Program-made: the position numbers and the translations under genes
Shown: positions 23,760 through 32,953 of the stretch, piece by piece
How the letters are laid out: every line of letters starts with the position of its first letter
Numbering within the stretch: the stretch's first letter is position 1
Assembly: GCF_019880555.1 (NCBI RefSeq)
Contig: NZ_JAINVU010000005.1
Span: 1 to 64,000 of the forward strand
From: Hephaestia mangrovi
GTDB taxonomy: Bacteria > Pseudomonadota > Alphaproteobacteria > Sphingomonadales > Sphingomonadaceae
Direction of reading: 5' to 3'
Length of the DNA: 64,000 bases
The notes under the pieces: generated by a model
The model's database searches: none
What the model was told of the DNA's origin: nothing
The model's input: the letters and a program-made list of their open reading frames with translations, nothing else

Positions 23760-25283
23760 GTGACCAGCGTTATGCCTGCCGCGCGTGCCGACGACACGAC
23801 CAGCGCGGCGCGGCGCGTGCCGCTGTCGTTCGCACTCAAGACGCAGTATGGCATCGGCGAGATCAGCAACGGCATGGTCGGCGCTGGCTTCGGCTTTTTC
23901 CTGCTGTTCTATCTCACCGCGGTCTGCGGCATGTCCGGCACCGTCGCCGGTTCGGCCACGCTGATCGCAACGCTGGTCGACGCCGTTGCCGATCCCGCGA
24001 TCGGGCTGGCCAGCGATCGGGTAAACACGCGCTGGGGCCGACGTCTGCCGTTCATGGTAGTCAGCATCGTGCCCTTCGCCATCGCGTTCGGGGTGCTGTT
24101 CTCGATGCCCGCAGCGCTGACCGGCAGCGCCCAGTTCCTCTATGTCACAATCTGTCTGATCGTCCTGCGGCTGGCGCTCTCGGCGTTCGTGCTGCCCTTC
24201 ACTGCGGTCGGCGCCGAGATTACCGACGATTATCGCGAACGGGCAAGCGTGGTCGCCTTTCGCCTGACCTTCCAGAATGCGGGTGTTCTGGCCTGCGTGG
24301 TGCTCGGTCTCGGCGTGTTCATGGCGGGGCCGAACGGGCTCTTGTCGCGCGCCGCCTACGTACCGTTTGCCTGGACCGCGGCAGCCGTGATTGCGGTCAG
24401 TGGCGCGATTGCGATCATCGCAGTACGCCGCGCGCTTCCCCGGCTGCACGCCCCCGCCGTCGAACGCACGCCGTTCGTCGCCGGGTTCGCGCGCGAGATG
24501 GTCGAGCTGTCGCGCAATCGCTCGTTCCTGGTGCTCTTCGGAACGGTGATGGTCTATTTCCTCGCCTATTCGGCCTATGCGGCGCTGGCGCTCTATGCGA
24601 CCAAATATTTCTGGAAGCTCGATACGTTCGCGATCCAGCTGATCCTGCTGGCCGCTTCGCTGGGGCCGTTGATCGGGGTGCCGATCAGCAGCTTCGCGCT
24701 GAAGCGGATGGAAAAGCGCACGCTTGCGATCATCGCCTATTTCGCCATCGCGCTGTTCCAGATCTGGCCGCCACTGGTGCAGCTCTACGCGCCGATCACG
24801 CTGTCGCCGTTCACCGCGGCGGTGGTGCTGTTCGCCAACAGCCTGTGCGTCGGCACCGCGATCATGGTCTGCGGCGTCGCCTTCCAGTCGATGCTCGCCG
24901 ATACCGCCGACGAGCACGAATGGCTGTTCGGCGTGCGCCGTGAGGGGCTGTTCTTTTCCGGCCTGATCCTCTCGTATAAGGCGGCTTCGGGCGTCGGCGG
25001 CCTGATCGCCGGCGTCGCGCTCGATACGATCGGTTTTCCCACCGATCTCGCAGTGCGGGGGCCAGGCTATGTCGTCCCGGCCGAGGTGATTCACCGGTTA
25101 GGGCTGATCTCGGGGCCGCTGCCCGCAGCCCTCGTCGCCGTCGCGCCGCTGTTCCTGTTCGGCTACCGGCTCACGCGCAAGCGCCATGGCGAGATCATCG
25201 CGCTGCTCGAACAGCGCCACGCCGACCGCACGGAGCCGGCACTTCTGCTCGCGGACGTCGGCACGTCTGCCGCCGTTTCCTGA
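23760..25283 (+). CDS. MFS transporter of the GPH (MelB-like) cation symporter type
   Basis: This is a 507-residue inner-membrane permease. The N-terminus LKTQYGIGEISNGMVGAGFGFFL and the loop VDAVADPAIGLASDRVNTRWGRRLPFM are typical of glycoside-pentoside-hexuronide symporters, with the cation-site Asp in the helix DAVADP. Twelve hydrophobic segments follow, ending in a charged tail. It starts at GTG 23760. The stop is five bases before the next gene, an alpha/beta hydrolase, so the two form an operon. It probably imports the substrate degraded by the cluster; a sugar or glycoside is usual, but aromatic or terpenoid-linked substrates occur in sphingomonads. Confidence 0.85.
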   Translation: MTSVMPAARADDTTSAARRVPLSFALKTQYGIGEISNGMVGAGFGFFLLFYLTAVCGMSGTVAGSATLIATLVDAVADPAIGLASDRVNTRWGRRLPFMVVSIVPFAIAFGVLFSMPAALTGSAQFLYVTICLIVLRLALSAFVLPFTAVGAEITDDYRERASVVAFRLTFQNAGVLACVVLGLGVFMAGPNGLLSRAAYVPFAWTAAAVIAVSGAIAIIAVRRALPRLHAPAVERTPFVAGFAREMVELSRNRSFLVLFGTVMVYFLAYSAYAALALYATKYFWKLDTFAIQLILLAASLGPLIGVPISSFALKRMEKRTLAIIAYFAIALFQIWPPLVQLYAPITLSPFTAAVVLFANSLCVGTAIMVCGVAFQSMLADTADEHEWLFGVRREGLFFSGLILSYKAASGVGGLIAGVALDTIGFPTDLAVRGPGYVVPAEVIHRLGLISGPLPAALVAVAPLFLFGYRLTRKRHGEIIALLEQRHADRTEPALLLADVGTSAAVS

Positions 25284-25288
25284 CGCCG

Positions 25289-26113
25289 GTGGCGTACGAC
25301 ACGCGGACGATCGATGCCGGAAGCGGCGTCACGATCAGCATCCGTACCGTCGGCACCGGCCGCCCGGTCTTGTTGATCCCGTCGATGGGGCGCAGCGTCA
25401 ACGATTACAATGCGATTACCGAACTGCTGGCGGCGCAAGGCCATCGCGTCATCCTGCCGGAGCCGCGCGGCATCGACGGATCGTCCGGGCCGCCGCCGCA
25501 CGACCTGTTCGATCTCGCGCGCGATAACGCTGCGGTGCTAGCGGCACTCGATCTCGGGCCGGTTGATGTCGTCGGCCACGCCTTCGGCAATCGCGTCGCG
25601 CGGGCGCTGGCGGCGATCGAGCCGGATCGCATCGGGCGTGTCGTGCTGCTCGCGGGCGGTGGCCAGACGGTGATGAGCGAGGCCGTGCGCGCCGCGCTGA
25701 TGGGAGCGGTCGCGGACGGCATCAAGCCCGATAGCGAGCGGCTAGCGGACTTGAAGACGGCCTTCTTCTTCCCCGGCAACGATCCCTCCGTATGGCTACG
25801 GGGCTGGTATCCGGAGGTGGCCGATTGGCAACTCGCCTCCAGCGAGCGCACCGATACCGCGCGCTGGTGGACGGCGGGACGTGCGCCGGTGCTGCTGGTA
25901 CAGGCGGAGGGTGATCCGATCGCGCCCGCCGGCAATGCCGACGCGCTCTCCGCCGCGATCGGTGACCGCCTCACGCTGGTCCGCCTGCGCTGCGCAAGCC
26001 ACGCTATCCTGCCCGAACAGCCGCAGGCGGTCGCGGCACTGCTCGGCGATTATCTCTCCGGGCAGAGCGACGCGCGTACGTTGCAGAACCTGTCCGATTC
26101 TTTGATCGTGTGA
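25289..26113 (+). CDS. Alpha/beta-fold hydrolase with alanine at the nucleophile position
   Basis: This 274-residue alpha/beta-hydrolase fold protein has the usual core: RPVLLIPSMGRSVNDYNAIT, VILPEPRGIDGSSGPPP, acid in QAEGDPIAPAG and His in RCASHAILP. The nucleophile elbow, however, reads VVGHAFGNRVAR, so the expected Ser (GxSxG) is Ala. A canonical serine mechanism is impossible. Enzymes of this fold that work without a covalent serine, such as lyases or hydratases, are conceivable; a non-catalytic role is also possible. I recall GHAFGN as a recurrent variant, so this is unlikely to be a sequencing error. It starts at GTG 25289, five bases after the symporter stop. Confidence 0.8.
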   Translation: MAYDTRTIDAGSGVTISIRTVGTGRPVLLIPSMGRSVNDYNAITELLAAQGHRVILPEPRGIDGSSGPPPHDLFDLARDNAAVLAALDLGPVDVVGHAFGNRVARALAAIEPDRIGRVVLLAGGGQTVMSEAVRAALMGAVADGIKPDSERLADLKTAFFFPGNDPSVWLRGWYPEVADWQLASSERTDTARWWTAGRAPVLLVQAEGDPIAPAGNADALSAAIGDRLTLVRLRCASHAILPEQPQAVAALLGDYLSGQSDARTLQNLSDSLIV

Positions 26114-26122
26114 CGTAACGGG

Positions 26123-26986
26123 TCAGCTCGCTCCGCTGAGCCAGCCGCGCCGCCCGCGGCCGCCACCCAGTCCAGCAGCGACGCGCTGCTTGAGCAGCGC
26201 CGGCGGGCGGAAGCGTTCGCCATAAGCCTCTTGGAGGATCGACTGCACCTGCAGGCATAGATCGGCGGAAACCAAGTCCATCAGCGCGAACGGCCCGATC
26301 GGATGGCCCAGCCCGAGGCGGCATGCCGTATCGAGATCCTCAGGGCTTGCGACGCCTTCCTCGACCAGCCGCACCGCCTCGATCATCATCGCGTGCAGCA
26401 TGCGGTTGACCGCAAACCCGGCAACGTCCTTGATGACGATCGGCGTCTTGCCGATGTCTCGCATGAGCTCGATGGTCGACGCAATCACGCGCCTGTCGGT
26501 GTCGAATCCGGGGATCACCTCGACGAGCGGCATCCGCGACACCGGCGAGAAATAGTGCGTACCGATGAAACAGGCCCGGCGCGCTTCGGCAAGCGTGCCA
26601 GCGAGCGTCGAGATCGGGATCGTCGAGGTGTTGGATGCGATGACGCAGTGCTCCGCGCACGCCGCGTCCAACGCCTGCAATACCGCCGTCTTCACCTCGA
26701 TCGCCTCGAACACCGCTTCAGTGACGAGGTCGCACGCACCAAAATCCGCTAGATCGGTCGTCGTCCGAATATGCCCCATCGCTGCGTCCGCCTGCTCGCG
26801 CGCGTAGTTGCCGCGCTCGACGCCCTTGTGCAGCACCGCTTCGATCCGTTTGATGCCGCGGTCGAGCGCCGCTGCGTCACGATCGTGGAGGATGACCTCG
26901 TAGCCACCGAGCGCGAACACCAGCGCGATTTCCGCACCCATCAGCCCCGCGCCGACGACTCCCGCCTTTTTGCCTTCGACCATCAT
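26123..26986 (-). CDS. 3-hydroxyacyl-CoA dehydrogenase
   Basis: This NAD-dependent enzyme interconverts (S)-3-hydroxyacyl-CoA and 3-ketoacyl-CoA in beta-oxidation or butyrate-type metabolism. It is about 287 residues: Rossmann motif GVVGAGLMGAEIA at the start, catalytic His in GTHYFSPVSRMPLVEVIPG, Asn in the family segment KDVAGFAVNRML, and the C-terminal helical domain with GLGHPIGPFALMDL. The last ten residues (GGRGRRGWLSGAS) are an altered version of the usual GRKSGRGFY tail. ATG at 26986 overlaps the acetoacetyl-CoA synthetase stop by four bases, so the two are translationally coupled. Confidence 0.9.
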   Translation of the reverse strand: MMVEGKKAGVVGAGLMGAEIALVFALGGYEVILHDRDAAALDRGIKRIEAVLHKGVERGNYAREQADAAMGHIRTTTDLADFGACDLVTEAVFEAIEVKTAVLQALDAACAEHCVIASNTSTIPISTLAGTLAEARRACFIGTHYFSPVSRMPLVEVIPGFDTDRRVIASTIELMRDIGKTPIVIKDVAGFAVNRMLHAMMIEAVRLVEEGVASPEDLDTACRLGLGHPIGPFALMDLVSADLCLQVQSILQEAYGERFRPPALLKQRVAAGLGGGRGRRGWLSGAS

Positions 26987-28992
26987 TTGCTCGCTTCCTC
27001 GGCCGGTTGCTGCAGCCAGACCGCAGCCTGAGCGCAATACCAGGGCACCACCTCGGGATTTTCGATCCCGTCGGGGTTGATCACCTTGGCGACGGGCCAG
27101 CCTTGAAACAGGCGCTTGATCGGAATTTCCTGCTTCTTGCCTGACAGGGTGCGCGGGATCGCCGGCGCCGCGACGAACCGATCGGGAACGAAACGCGGCG
27201 ACAGCGTCTTGCGGATCGCGGCGGCCATGGCGGTCCGCAGCGCGTCGTCCAACATGCGCCCTTCGGCGGCGACGACGAACATGATGAGCGCGCTGCCGCC
27301 ATTGCCGTCCTCGAGGTCGATGACGAGGCTGTCGACAACCTCGGGCAGGCTCTCGACCGCAGCGTAGATATCGGCCGTGCCCATGCGCAGTCCGTGCCGG
27401 TTGATCGTCGCGTCGCTACGGCCGGCGATCGTGCAACTGCCGTCGGCATCGATCTGCAGCCAGTCGCCGTGCCGCCATATGCCCGGCCACTCGCTGAAAT
27501 AGGCGGCGCGATAACGGCTGCCGTCGTCGTCGCCCCAGAAATGAAGCGGCATCGAAGGAAACGGCTTCGTGCAGACCAGTTCGCCGACGCTGCCGGTCAA
27601 CGGTTGGCCGTCCTCGCTCCATGCTTCCACTGCGGCACCAAGCGTACGGCATTGCAATCGGCCGGGGGTCGGCGGCAGCTCCCGGTTCCCCGACATGAAC
27701 GCCGCGACGATGTCGGTGCCCCCGGAGACGTTGCACCACCAGATGTCGGGACGGCCGATCGCGGCGAACTGATCCGTCCCCCAGCGCTGCACCTCGCCCG
27801 GCAACGGCGAACCGGTGCTGCCCAGCGCTCGTAGCGCGCTCAGATCGCCGGCATCGCCGATCGCCACCCCAGCCTTGCGGCATCCGCTGTAGAAGGCAGC
27901 GCCTGAGCCGAACCAGGTAACCCGGTGTCGTGCGGCGAACCGCCAAAGCGTCAGCCAGTCGGGCCGAGCCTTGGTGCCGCTCGGGCTGCCGTCGAACAGG
28001 CAGATGGTGGTGCCCGACAGCAACCCGCCGACCTGGTTGTTCCACATCACCCAGCCGGTGGCGGTAAACCAGTGAAAGCGCTCGCCCACCGTATCGCCGA
28101 TGTAGCTCGGGCCGAGGTCGAAGTGCATGTTGGTCACGCACCCCGTCAGCACGACCCCGCCGTGCCCGTGGACGATCGCCTTCGGCAACCCGGTGGTACC
28201 GCTTGAATAGAGGATCCACAGCGGGTGATCGAACGGCAGCCATTCGGGCTCGAAGCCGGCAACGGCGTCGTCGTCGCGCGCCTGCGCGGCGGCGAAATCG
28301 AGCGCCTCGTCGAGCGACCCATCGGCGTGGCCGCTGTGAACGACGATGAGCGCCTCGACGCTTGGCAGCCCGCGGCGCATCTCGGCGACCGCAGCCGATC
28401 GATCCATCCGTTTGCCGGCGTAGAGCACGCCGTCGACAGCGATCAGCACCTTGGGCGTGACCTGCCGGAAGCGATCGAGCACCGCCGGCGTCCCCATGTC
28501 GGGCGAACACATCGTCCAGATCGCGCCGATGCTCGCGCACGCTAGGAAGGCAACAACGGCCTCGGGAACGTTGGGCAGATACGCTGCCACCCGGTCGCCG
28601 CGTCCAACACCGAGCCGACGCAGTTCGAGCGCGAGCGACGCACTGCGCTGCCGGAGCTCGCGCCAGCCGATTTCGCGTACGCTGCCGTTTTCATCGTCGG
28701 CGACAATTGCCGGCTGGCCAGCGGCATCGGCCTCGGCAACATGGCGAAAGACGTGCCGCGCATAATTGACCTGAACGCCCTCGAACCAGGCAGCGTTCGG
28801 CATCTTGCCGCTCACGATGGAACGCGGAGCAATCGTCGATTCCAGCGCATGATAATCCCAGATCGTGCGCCAGAACTCCGCCAGGTCGTCGGTCGACCAC
28901 GCCCACATCGAGGCATAAGTGTCGAAGGCGATGCCGCGTTGCTGGCGCAGCCAATCATTGTACCGCGTTAATTGAGGAACGATGCCGGTCAT
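26983..28992 (-). CDS. aacS: Acetoacetyl-CoA synthetase
   Basis: This is an AMP-forming acyl-CoA synthetase that activates acetoacetate (or a close 3-keto acid) to acetoacetyl-CoA. From ATG 28992 the 669 residues match the usual length of AacS. The N-terminal WDYHALES...NAAWFEGVQVNYARH block, the ATP motif LYSSGTTGLPKAIVHGHGG, WFTATGWVMWNNQVGGL, WWCNVSGGTDIVAAF and the hinge DATINRHGLRMGTADIY are all family marks. The frame opens much earlier (29529) but overlaps the TonB receptor, so 28992 is favoured. It is coupled to a 3-hydroxyacyl-CoA dehydrogenase, which gives a clear route from acetoacetate or 3-hydroxyacids to central metabolism. Confidence 0.93.
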   Translation of the reverse strand: MTGIVPQLTRYNDWLRQQRGIAFDTYASMWAWSTDDLAEFWRTIWDYHALESTIAPRSIVSGKMPNAAWFEGVQVNYARHVFRHVAEADAAGQPAIVADDENGSVREIGWRELRQRSASLALELRRLGVGRGDRVAAYLPNVPEAVVAFLACASIGAIWTMCSPDMGTPAVLDRFRQVTPKVLIAVDGVLYAGKRMDRSAAVAEMRRGLPSVEALIVVHSGHADGSLDEALDFAAAQARDDDAVAGFEPEWLPFDHPLWILYSSGTTGLPKAIVHGHGGVVLTGCVTNMHFDLGPSYIGDTVGERFHWFTATGWVMWNNQVGGLLSGTTICLFDGSPSGTKARPDWLTLWRFAARHRVTWFGSGAAFYSGCRKAGVAIGDAGDLSALRALGSTGSPLPGEVQRWGTDQFAAIGRPDIWWCNVSGGTDIVAAFMSGNRELPPTPGRLQCRTLGAAVEAWSEDGQPLTGSVGELVCTKPFPSMPLHFWGDDDGSRYRAAYFSEWPGIWRHGDWLQIDADGSCTIAGRSDATINRHGLRMGTADIYAAVESLPEVVDSLVIDLEDGNGGSALIMFVVAAEGRMLDDALRTAMAAAIRKTLSPRFVPDRFVAAPAIPRTLSGKKQEIPIKRLFQGWPVAKVINPDGIENPEVVPWYCAQAAVWLQQPAEEASK

Positions 28993-29117
28993 GTATGAAC
29001 TCGCATGGCACAGCTTCCGACGGGCGCGACCGCGCCGATCGGTGCTAAGGGCCCGTGATCGGGCGACCTGCGACGTCGCCGGCGGAGAAACATCGTCGCA
29101 AGTTGCTCCGTCACCGC

Positions 29118-31475
29118 TCAGAAGTTTACCGTGAACGTCGCGCCGTACATGCGAGGCATGCCGATCGTCCCGTTCACCGACGGCGTCACGCCGGGTGAGA
29201 CGGTCCCTTCGCTGATGTAGCGCGTGTCGAAGGCGTTGCGCACCCAGCCCGACAGCGACCAGCCTTCCCGCGACGATCCTATCCCCAGCGAGGCGTTCAG
29301 CAGTCCGTATCTGTCCTGCGCGTTGAGCGCATTGTTGTAGATGTCGAAGAAGACTCTGCTCTGCCACTTGTAATCGGCGTGCGCGGTGATCTGGAGCGTG
29401 CTTGAGATCGGGAAGACGTACTGCGCCGAGGTATTGAACTGCCACGTCGGCGCCTGCGGCAGCGTGTTGTCCTGCAGGTCCTCCGCGCCTGCCGGCAGCG
29501 GCTCGCCGTCGGCCGTTGCGCCGACACACGCGGGGTCGGTCACGGTTCCGGTGTAGAGAGGATTGTTGTTACAGAACTTCCCGAACTTGGCGTCGAGCCG
29601 GGTCACCGCACCGGTGAGCAACAGCCCCTTTAACGGCGCCGCCTGCGCCTCGAATTCGACACCCTTGATCGTCGCGCTCGACGCGTTCTCGACGCGCGGG
29701 TAGCGGACATCCGATCCCTCGAGGCCGATGCGGAAGACCGTTTGCTGCAGGTTGGTATAGTCGGCATAGAAGCCGGTCAGCCCGAACCGCAGCCGCTTGT
29801 CGAACATCGACGCCTTGAGGCCAACCTCGTAGTTCCAGACATATTCGGGATTGAACCGGTTGACCGGCTGCGTGATGTCACCAAGCGTGTTGAAGCCGCC
29901 CGATTTGAAGCCACGCGAGACGCTCGCGTAAACCAACGAGTTGCTGTTGGGCGTGTAATCAAGAACGAAGCGCGGTGTGAAAGCACCCCAACTGCTCTTG
30001 TCCGCCAGGATCGTGTGGAAGGTGAGGACGGTCGCGTCCATCACGTAGGATTTCTCGTCGCGGGTGTAGCGACCGCCGATCGTCGCGCGGAGGCGGCTGG
30101 TCAGGTTGTAGCGGAACTGCGCGTAGCCGGCATAGGAGTTCAGCTTCTCTGTGGGAAGATAGACCAGATAGTCGGGAATCGTCTCCAGCGACAGATAAAG
30201 CGGCTCGTCTGACGTGGAATGGATGTAGATCGCACCCGCGGTCAGGTCAGCGTGAGAACCGATGTTGGTGAAGTAGGTGAGCTCTTCGCTGACCTGCTTG
30301 GTCGAGATGCCGATCAGGTTGAAGAAGGACGTCGGCGCCGGGGTGAGATCGACGTCGAGGTTCTTCAACTTCATGTCATAATCGATATAGCCCGTCGTCG
30401 AGGTAAGCGACGACCCGCTACCCCAATGGTAAGAGGCGGCCAGCGTGGTGCGCAGGTTGTTGACGAGCCTGTCGTTGGGCTCGTTCATGTAGACCGTCAG
30501 ATCCTGGATGTTGTTCTGCGGATAGGGATAGCCGGCAACCTGTGTCGGCGTCGGCAGCGTCGGATCAGCGCGGCCGAGAATGACGTTGAATTCCGGATTG
30601 TCGTTGTTGTGCGCATAATCGACCAGTGCGCGGACGCTGAAGGTGTCGCTGGGCTTGTACAGCAATTGCCCCCGCACTTCCTGGAAGTTGCTATTGTCAT
30701 AGCGCGTATCGTTGTAGCCGTTCTTCAGCCAGCCATCGGCGCGATCGGTCTGGAAGGAGAAGCGACCGAACAGCGTACTGCTGAGTGGAGCGTTGACATA
30801 GCCGTTGACGCCTAGACGGTCATAATCGCCGATGTTGAACGAAATAGCGCCGTCCGTCGTGTCGGTAGGCGGATTGCTGTACACGTTGATCGCGCCGCCC
30901 GTGGCGTTGCGGCCCTGGAAGGTGCCCTGCGGCCCGCGCAGTACCTCAACCCGCTCGACGTCCAGGAAAGCGGAGTTCATCATGAACTGATTGACCAGCG
31001 GAACACCGTCGAGCGAGACGGTGACGCCCGATTGGCTTCCGATATCCTGTCCCGCCTGCCCGATACCGCGCAGTGCGATGAAATTGTTTGTGGAGCGCTG
31101 GCCGAACTGAAGACTGGGCGCGAGTTGGGTAAGGTCGCCGACGGTTTTGACCCCCGATTTCTCGAGCGTGCTGCCAGACAGTGCGGTGATCGCGATCGGT
31201 ACGTTCTGCAAGCCTTCGGGATGTTTCTCGGCAGTCACGATGATATCGGCGATGCCGCCGTTCTGGGTTGTGTCGGTCGCACCGTTTGTCTGTTCGGTAG
31301 CGGCAGACTGGCCGCGGGCGGTTGGCTGGCTGGCCGACGGCGCAGCGCTAGGCACGCTCTGCGCGGCAGCGCTGTCCTGCGCCTGCGCTGCGGCGGGAAA
31401 CAGACATGCTCCCGATAGCGCGGTAGCGCCAAGGAGCAGAACGCGCATCTGACGGCTGATTGGATTGCCTTTCAT
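29118..31475 (-). CDS. TonB-dependent receptor (sphingomonad catabolic type)
   Basis: This is an outer-membrane active transporter of about 785 residues. A signal peptide (LLLGATALSGACLFPAAAQA) is followed by a TonB box (ADIIVTAEKHPEGLQNVPIA), the plug domain with VERVEVLRGPQGTFQGRNATGGAINV, and a 22-strand barrel ending in the terminal Phe (ATFTVNF). No STN domain is present, so it is a transporter, not a FecI-type transducer. GGGAGAGG lies seven bases before ATG 31475 (two more ATGs directly precede it). It is upstream of aacS on the same strand and divergent from an esterase, so it probably brings the ester substrate into the periplasm. Confidence 0.92.
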   Translation of the reverse strand: MKGNPISRQMRVLLLGATALSGACLFPAAAQAQDSAAAQSVPSAAPSASQPTARGQSAATEQTNGATDTTQNGGIADIIVTAEKHPEGLQNVPIAITALSGSTLEKSGVKTVGDLTQLAPSLQFGQRSTNNFIALRGIGQAGQDIGSQSGVTVSLDGVPLVNQFMMNSAFLDVERVEVLRGPQGTFQGRNATGGAINVYSNPPTDTTDGAISFNIGDYDRLGVNGYVNAPLSSTLFGRFSFQTDRADGWLKNGYNDTRYDNSNFQEVRGQLLYKPSDTFSVRALVDYAHNNDNPEFNVILGRADPTLPTPTQVAGYPYPQNNIQDLTVYMNEPNDRLVNNLRTTLAASYHWGSGSSLTSTTGYIDYDMKLKNLDVDLTPAPTSFFNLIGISTKQVSEELTYFTNIGSHADLTAGAIYIHSTSDEPLYLSLETIPDYLVYLPTEKLNSYAGYAQFRYNLTSRLRATIGGRYTRDEKSYVMDATVLTFHTILADKSSWGAFTPRFVLDYTPNSNSLVYASVSRGFKSGGFNTLGDITQPVNRFNPEYVWNYEVGLKASMFDKRLRFGLTGFYADYTNLQQTVFRIGLEGSDVRYPRVENASSATIKGVEFEAQAAPLKGLLLTGAVTRLDAKFGKFCNNNPLYTGTVTDPACVGATADGEPLPAGAEDLQDNTLPQAPTWQFNTSAQYVFPISSTLQITAHADYKWQSRVFFDIYNNALNAQDRYGLLNASLGIGSSREGWSLSGWVRNAFDTRYISEGTVSPGVTPSVNGTIGMPRMYGATFTVNF

Positions 31476-31711
31476 CATCATCCCTCTCCCTTTTTGCAGC
31501 ATTGGATGCAGCGGAGGTCTTCGCCACCGTCGGCGTGAAATCATCGCATCTTCCAGTTCGAAACAATGGCGGGTTTGACACCGCGTTTTGTCCGCACTGA
31601 CCAACTTTGCGGCCGAAAGTTGCGCCGCCTGCGCACAGGCGGCATCAAGCGCGCCACGCCCGCCGAAGGTCAAAGCGGGGGCGCCCTTAGCTGCATACGA
31701 TTGGAAAAAGG

Positions 31712-32638
31712 ATGCCCGGCAAGACTGTCACGAACACGCTGCGATCGGACCATGTTCCAGGCGAGGTGCCGATCATCATTTACCTGCCGCATGAGCACGA
31801 CCGCGGCAGCGCAGAGTCCTTTCCGCTCCTGCTTTTGCTTCATGGCGGGAATGGCAGCGAACAGGATTTGCTGCGCTTCGTCCCGCTGATCGACAGGTCG
31901 ATCGAACACGGGATATTGCCGCCGTTGGTGGTCGTAATGCCGGGTGCGCGTCGCTCGCTTTACATGGATTATCGCGACGGAAGCGAACGGTGGGAGACTT
32001 TCCTGCTGGAAGAACTCCTCCCAAAGATCCGTCGCGACCTAAAGGTTTCCAACGTGCGAGAAAGAACGTTCATCGGCGGCTGGTCGATGGGTGGGCTCGG
32101 CAGCCTGCGGCTCGCCTTCAAGCATCCTGAAATCTTCGGCGCGGTGGCCGCAATCGAACCCGCCATCGAGCCCGCGCTTGCCTGGGTCGATATCGGCCGG
32201 CGGGTCAAGTTCTGGCGACCGGACACGTTCATGGAGACGATCTTCGGCGCGCCGGTCGACCAGAATTACTGGGCCGCCAATAATCCCGCCACCATCGTGA
32301 AATCCGATTCAGCTCGTTTGTTCGACCTCGGCATATACCTCGAGGTAGGCGATCAGGACATGTTGTATCTTCATGAAGGCGTCGAGTTCCTGCACCGCAT
32401 CCTGTTCGACGCCGGCATCGGTCACGATTATCGGTTGGTACATGGCGCCGAGCACGTCGGGCCATCGCTGGAGCCGCGCATCGCTGACGCGTTGGCGTTC
32501 ATTGGCAGACAGATCGATCCTCCGAACTGGGTCGATGGACGCGTCACCGATCAACGTTCATTGATGGACGAGCACAAGCGCAGGATCGGACTCGCCGTCG
32601 AATCCCTCGATGCCCGGCGGATTCGCGGCAAACCTTGA
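31712..32638 (+). CDS. Esterase D-type alpha/beta hydrolase
   Basis: This is a soluble esterase of about 308 residues in the Esterase D/antigen 85-like family. FPLLLLLHGGNGSEQDLL carries the oxyanion HGG, VVVMPGARRSLYMDYRDGSERWETFLLEELLPKI is the family segment before the nucleophile, and GGWSMGGLGSLRLAFKHPEIF holds the Ser. The acid is probably Asp in EVGDQDMLYLHEG and the base His in GAEHVGPSLEPR. No signal peptide. It diverges from the TonB receptor, with about 235 bases between, and is likely part of the same catabolic cluster. Carboxylester or thioester substrates are both possible. Confidence 0.87.
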   Translation: MPGKTVTNTLRSDHVPGEVPIIIYLPHEHDRGSAESFPLLLLLHGGNGSEQDLLRFVPLIDRSIEHGILPPLVVVMPGARRSLYMDYRDGSERWETFLLEELLPKIRRDLKVSNVRERTFIGGWSMGGLGSLRLAFKHPEIFGAVAAIEPAIEPALAWVDIGRRVKFWRPDTFMETIFGAPVDQNYWAANNPATIVKSDSARLFDLGIYLEVGDQDMLYLHEGVEFLHRILFDAGIGHDYRLVHGAEHVGPSLEPRIADALAFIGRQIDPPNWVDGRVTDQRSLMDEHKRRIGLAVESLDARRIRGKP

Positions 32639-32953
32639 TGATGTCCGATGCGCCTGATGCTCGCTGTTAGGCGTCAACAAGCGCGCCGCTGTGTGCGGCC
32701 GGTCTTGACCGAACACCGCTGCAGCTATCCCGCAACATGTTTTTGAGCTTTGCCCGGAACAAGCAGATGACAGCCATTGGGCGCGTTCCCGGTGATCCGC
32801 CTCGGCGCGATCGTCAGCTTGTGCTGATATCCGACATTCGTCGGAAATGATGTGGACGACTGGCTTTGGTCGGCACAAGCCGCACTGCCACTCGTGCGCA
32901 TCTTCATCGGCAAGCGTTCTTCAGATGGCCAATGTGGCCAAAGGAGGACGATC
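32639..32953 (+). other. Upstream region of recombinase copy 2
   Basis: No supported gene in 315 bases. Just before the recombinase start, TGGCCA occurs twice around ATG (about 32926-32940), giving a sequence that is both a direct and an inverted repeat. The first recombinase has a similar GGCCAAT...GGCC block in the equivalent place upstream of its start (about 6356-6370). A shared upstream site is possible. Confidence 0.4.

Noticed and set aside
23643-25094. A 483-codon minus-strand frame over the GPH symporter
   Set aside because: Charged, low-complexity translation typical of antisense GC-rich DNA; the symporter on the plus strand has strong family motifs.
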